Part shown: positions 63,003 to 64,000 of the stretch, piece by piece | Layout of the letters: each line of letters begins with the position of its first letter | Position numbering within the stretch: position 1 is the stretch's first letter | Assembly (NCBI RefSeq): GCF_000632715.1 | Contig: NZ_BAWO01000008.1 | Location: 1-64,000 of the forward strand | DNA length: 64,000 nt | Direction of reading: 5' to 3' | DNA from: Parageobacillus caldoxylosilyticus NBRC 107762 | GTDB taxonomy: Bacteria > Bacillota > Bacilli > Bacillales > Anoxybacillaceae | Notes under the pieces: model-generated | Seen by the model: the letters and a program-made list of their open reading frames with translations, nothing else | Told to the model about the DNA's origin: nothing | Databases searched by the model: none | Translations under genes and position numbers: made by a program

Positions 63003-64000
63003 TTATTTCGAACGGAGCGCCTCTTCACGGAGAGTGCGGCGCAAAATCTTGCCAACGTTTGTTTTTGGCAATTCGGAGCGAAACTCGATCATGCGCGGCA
63101 CTTTGTAGGCGGCTAAATTTTGGCGGCAATGCGCGATAATCTCCTCTTCGCTTGCCTGCTTGCCGTCTTTTAAGACAATAATCGCTTTTACTGTTTCGCC
63201 GCGGTATGCATCCGGCACGCCGATTGCTACCGCTTCTTTTACTGCTGGATGTTCATACAGCACTTCTTCAATTTCGCGAGGATAAATATTGTAACCGCCG
63301 GCAATAATCATATCTTTTTTCCGGTCAACGATGGTTACATATCCTTCTTCATCCACGGTTGCCAAGTCACCCGTATATAGCCATCCATCCCGAAGTGCCA
63401 CCGCTGTTTCTTCCGGCATGTTCCAATATCCTTTCATCACCTGCGGGCCGCGAATAATTAACTCTCCTACCTCGCCTGGCTTAAGTTCTTCTGTTCCGGT
63501 AGCAACATCGACAATTTTGTATTCTGTCATCGGCATGCCGATGCCGACCGTTCCCGGTTTCCTTTCAGCAAACGGCGGATTGCAGTGCGTTACCGGCGAT
63601 GCCTCCGATAAACCGTATCCCTCTAACACAGCAGCTCCGGTTTTCGCTTCAAACTCCCGCATCAGCTCTAGAGGCATCGGCGCGCTGCCGCTGTTGCACG
63701 TTTTAATGCTGTTGATGCCGTATTGCTCTACCCCTGGTGTATTCGTAATTGCGACATACATTGTCGGCACTCCAGGGAAAACAGTCGGTTGCTTCTCTTT
63801 AATCGTCTCTAACACTTCCTTCAGTTCAAAACGCGGCAATAAAATATTGTTGGCACCGACATAAATCGCCATATTCATGCCCGATGTCATCGCAAACACG
63901 TGGAAAAGCGGAATTACCGTAAAATACCGTTCTTTTCCCAACTCATAGGTGCCTTTGAAAAATTCGGCACATTGCATGACGTTCGCTAAAATATTGCGAT
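63003..64000 (-). CDS. Long-chain acyl-CoA synthetase, C-terminal part (runs off the window)
   Basis: The 332 codons present form the C-terminal two thirds of an AMP-forming acyl-CoA ligase; the frame stays open to the window edge, so the N-terminus is outside. Visible motifs: VLEGYGLSEASPVTHCNPPF (adenylate motif), WLYTGDLATVDEEGYVTIVD (ATP-binding Asp), RKKDMIIAGGYNIYPREIEE (linker) and the lysine-bearing PKTNVGKILRRTLRE. Activates fatty acids for beta-oxidation or lipids. Neighbouring tetR, phosphotransferase and dehydrogenase relic indicate a fatty-acid utilisation locus. Confidence 0.95.
   Translation of the reverse strand, partial: RNILANVMQCAEFFKGTYELGKERYFTVIPLFHVFAMTSGMNMAIYVGANNILLPRFELKEVLETIKEKQPTVFPGVPTMYVAITNTPGVEQYGINSIKTCNSGSAPMPLELMREFEAKTGAAVLEGYGLSEASPVTHCNPPFAERKPGTVGIGMPMTEYKIVDVATGTEELKPGEVGELIIRGPQVMKGYWNMPEETAVALRDGWLYTGDLATVDEEGYVTIVDRKKDMIIAGGYNIYPREIEEVLYEHPAVKEAVAIGVPDAYRGETVKAIIVLKDGKQASEEEIIAHCRQNLAAYKVPRMIEFRSELPKTNVGKILRRTLREEALRSK

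Overview
The window is chromosomal DNA from a thermophilic, spore-forming member of the Bacillaceae. Gene order and protein sequences fit the Geobacillus/Parageobacillus/Anoxybacillus group, and the moderate GC content suggests something Parageobacillus-like. Almost every gene has a counterpart in the Bacillus subtilis ylb-cta-yla-ykt-pdh-yku interval, mostly read here on the minus strand. There is no prophage, CRISPR array, rRNA or tRNA. The accessory signal consists of small mobile-element relics, decayed genes and RNA elements.

Layout. 1-6.5 kb: coaD, rsmD, a candidate structured sRNA, then ylbG/F/E/D/C/B, a dead CAP-domain gene and a YugN-like gene. 6.5-14.8 kb: the caa3 cytochrome oxidase locus (ctaM-like, ctaG, F, E, D, C, B, and divergent ctaA for heme A). 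14.8-26 kb: pyruvate carboxylase, ftsW, ylaN, ylaL, phoH/ylaK, ylaJ, ylaI, ylaH, typA, ylaF. 26-31.5 kb: inositol monophosphatase, ykzI, yktA, a nitronate monooxygenase-like enzyme, arginine decarboxylase and, convergent to it, an SR1-type dual-function RNA encoding SR1P with two CcpN boxes. 31.6-36.5 kb: the pdhABCD operon. 36.9-42.1 kb: ykyA, def, a HAD phosphatase, rpoY-rnjA and ktrC. 42.2-47 kb: ykuV and ykuU, separated by an orphan HEARO/omega-RNA-like element, then ykuS, dapL, dapH and ccpC. 47-53 kb: a TauE/SafE permease, darB (ykuL), abbA, ykuI, an IS605-type mini-element, fadH, ykuE and ykyB. 53-59 kb: a frameshifted GGDEF gene, cheV, a DUF1906 protein, a LOG protein, corA, an IDEAL protein and patA. 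59-64 kb: quinone oxidoreductase, comB, and a fatty-acid/acyl-CoA group (phosphotransferase, internally deleted 3-hydroxyacyl-CoA dehydrogenase, TetR regulator, truncated acyl-CoA synthetase).

How the genes work together. Aerobic respiration is covered by ctaA-G plus a DUF420 assembly factor. Central carbon is covered by PDH and PYC, with regulators CcpC and SR1/CcpN-type sites. DapH, PatA and DapL give the three acetyl-branch enzymes for diaminopimelate. DarB, KtrC and PYC are three nodes tied to c-di-AMP or its receptor in B. subtilis. YkuI and the broken GGDEF gene belong to c-di-GMP signalling. YlbF, AbbA, YlaJ and YlbD belong to the sporulation/biofilm side.

The most unusual items are: the HEARO-like RNA lying in the leader of ykuV with no nuclease gene; a roughly 150-bp IS605 end-only element inside the fadH 3' region; the SR1 locus; a C/U-rich candidate sRNA beside rsmD; and a 23-residue cationic peptide ORF upstream of rpoY. 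All identifications come from reading the sequence and from memory of protein families; no searches were run.
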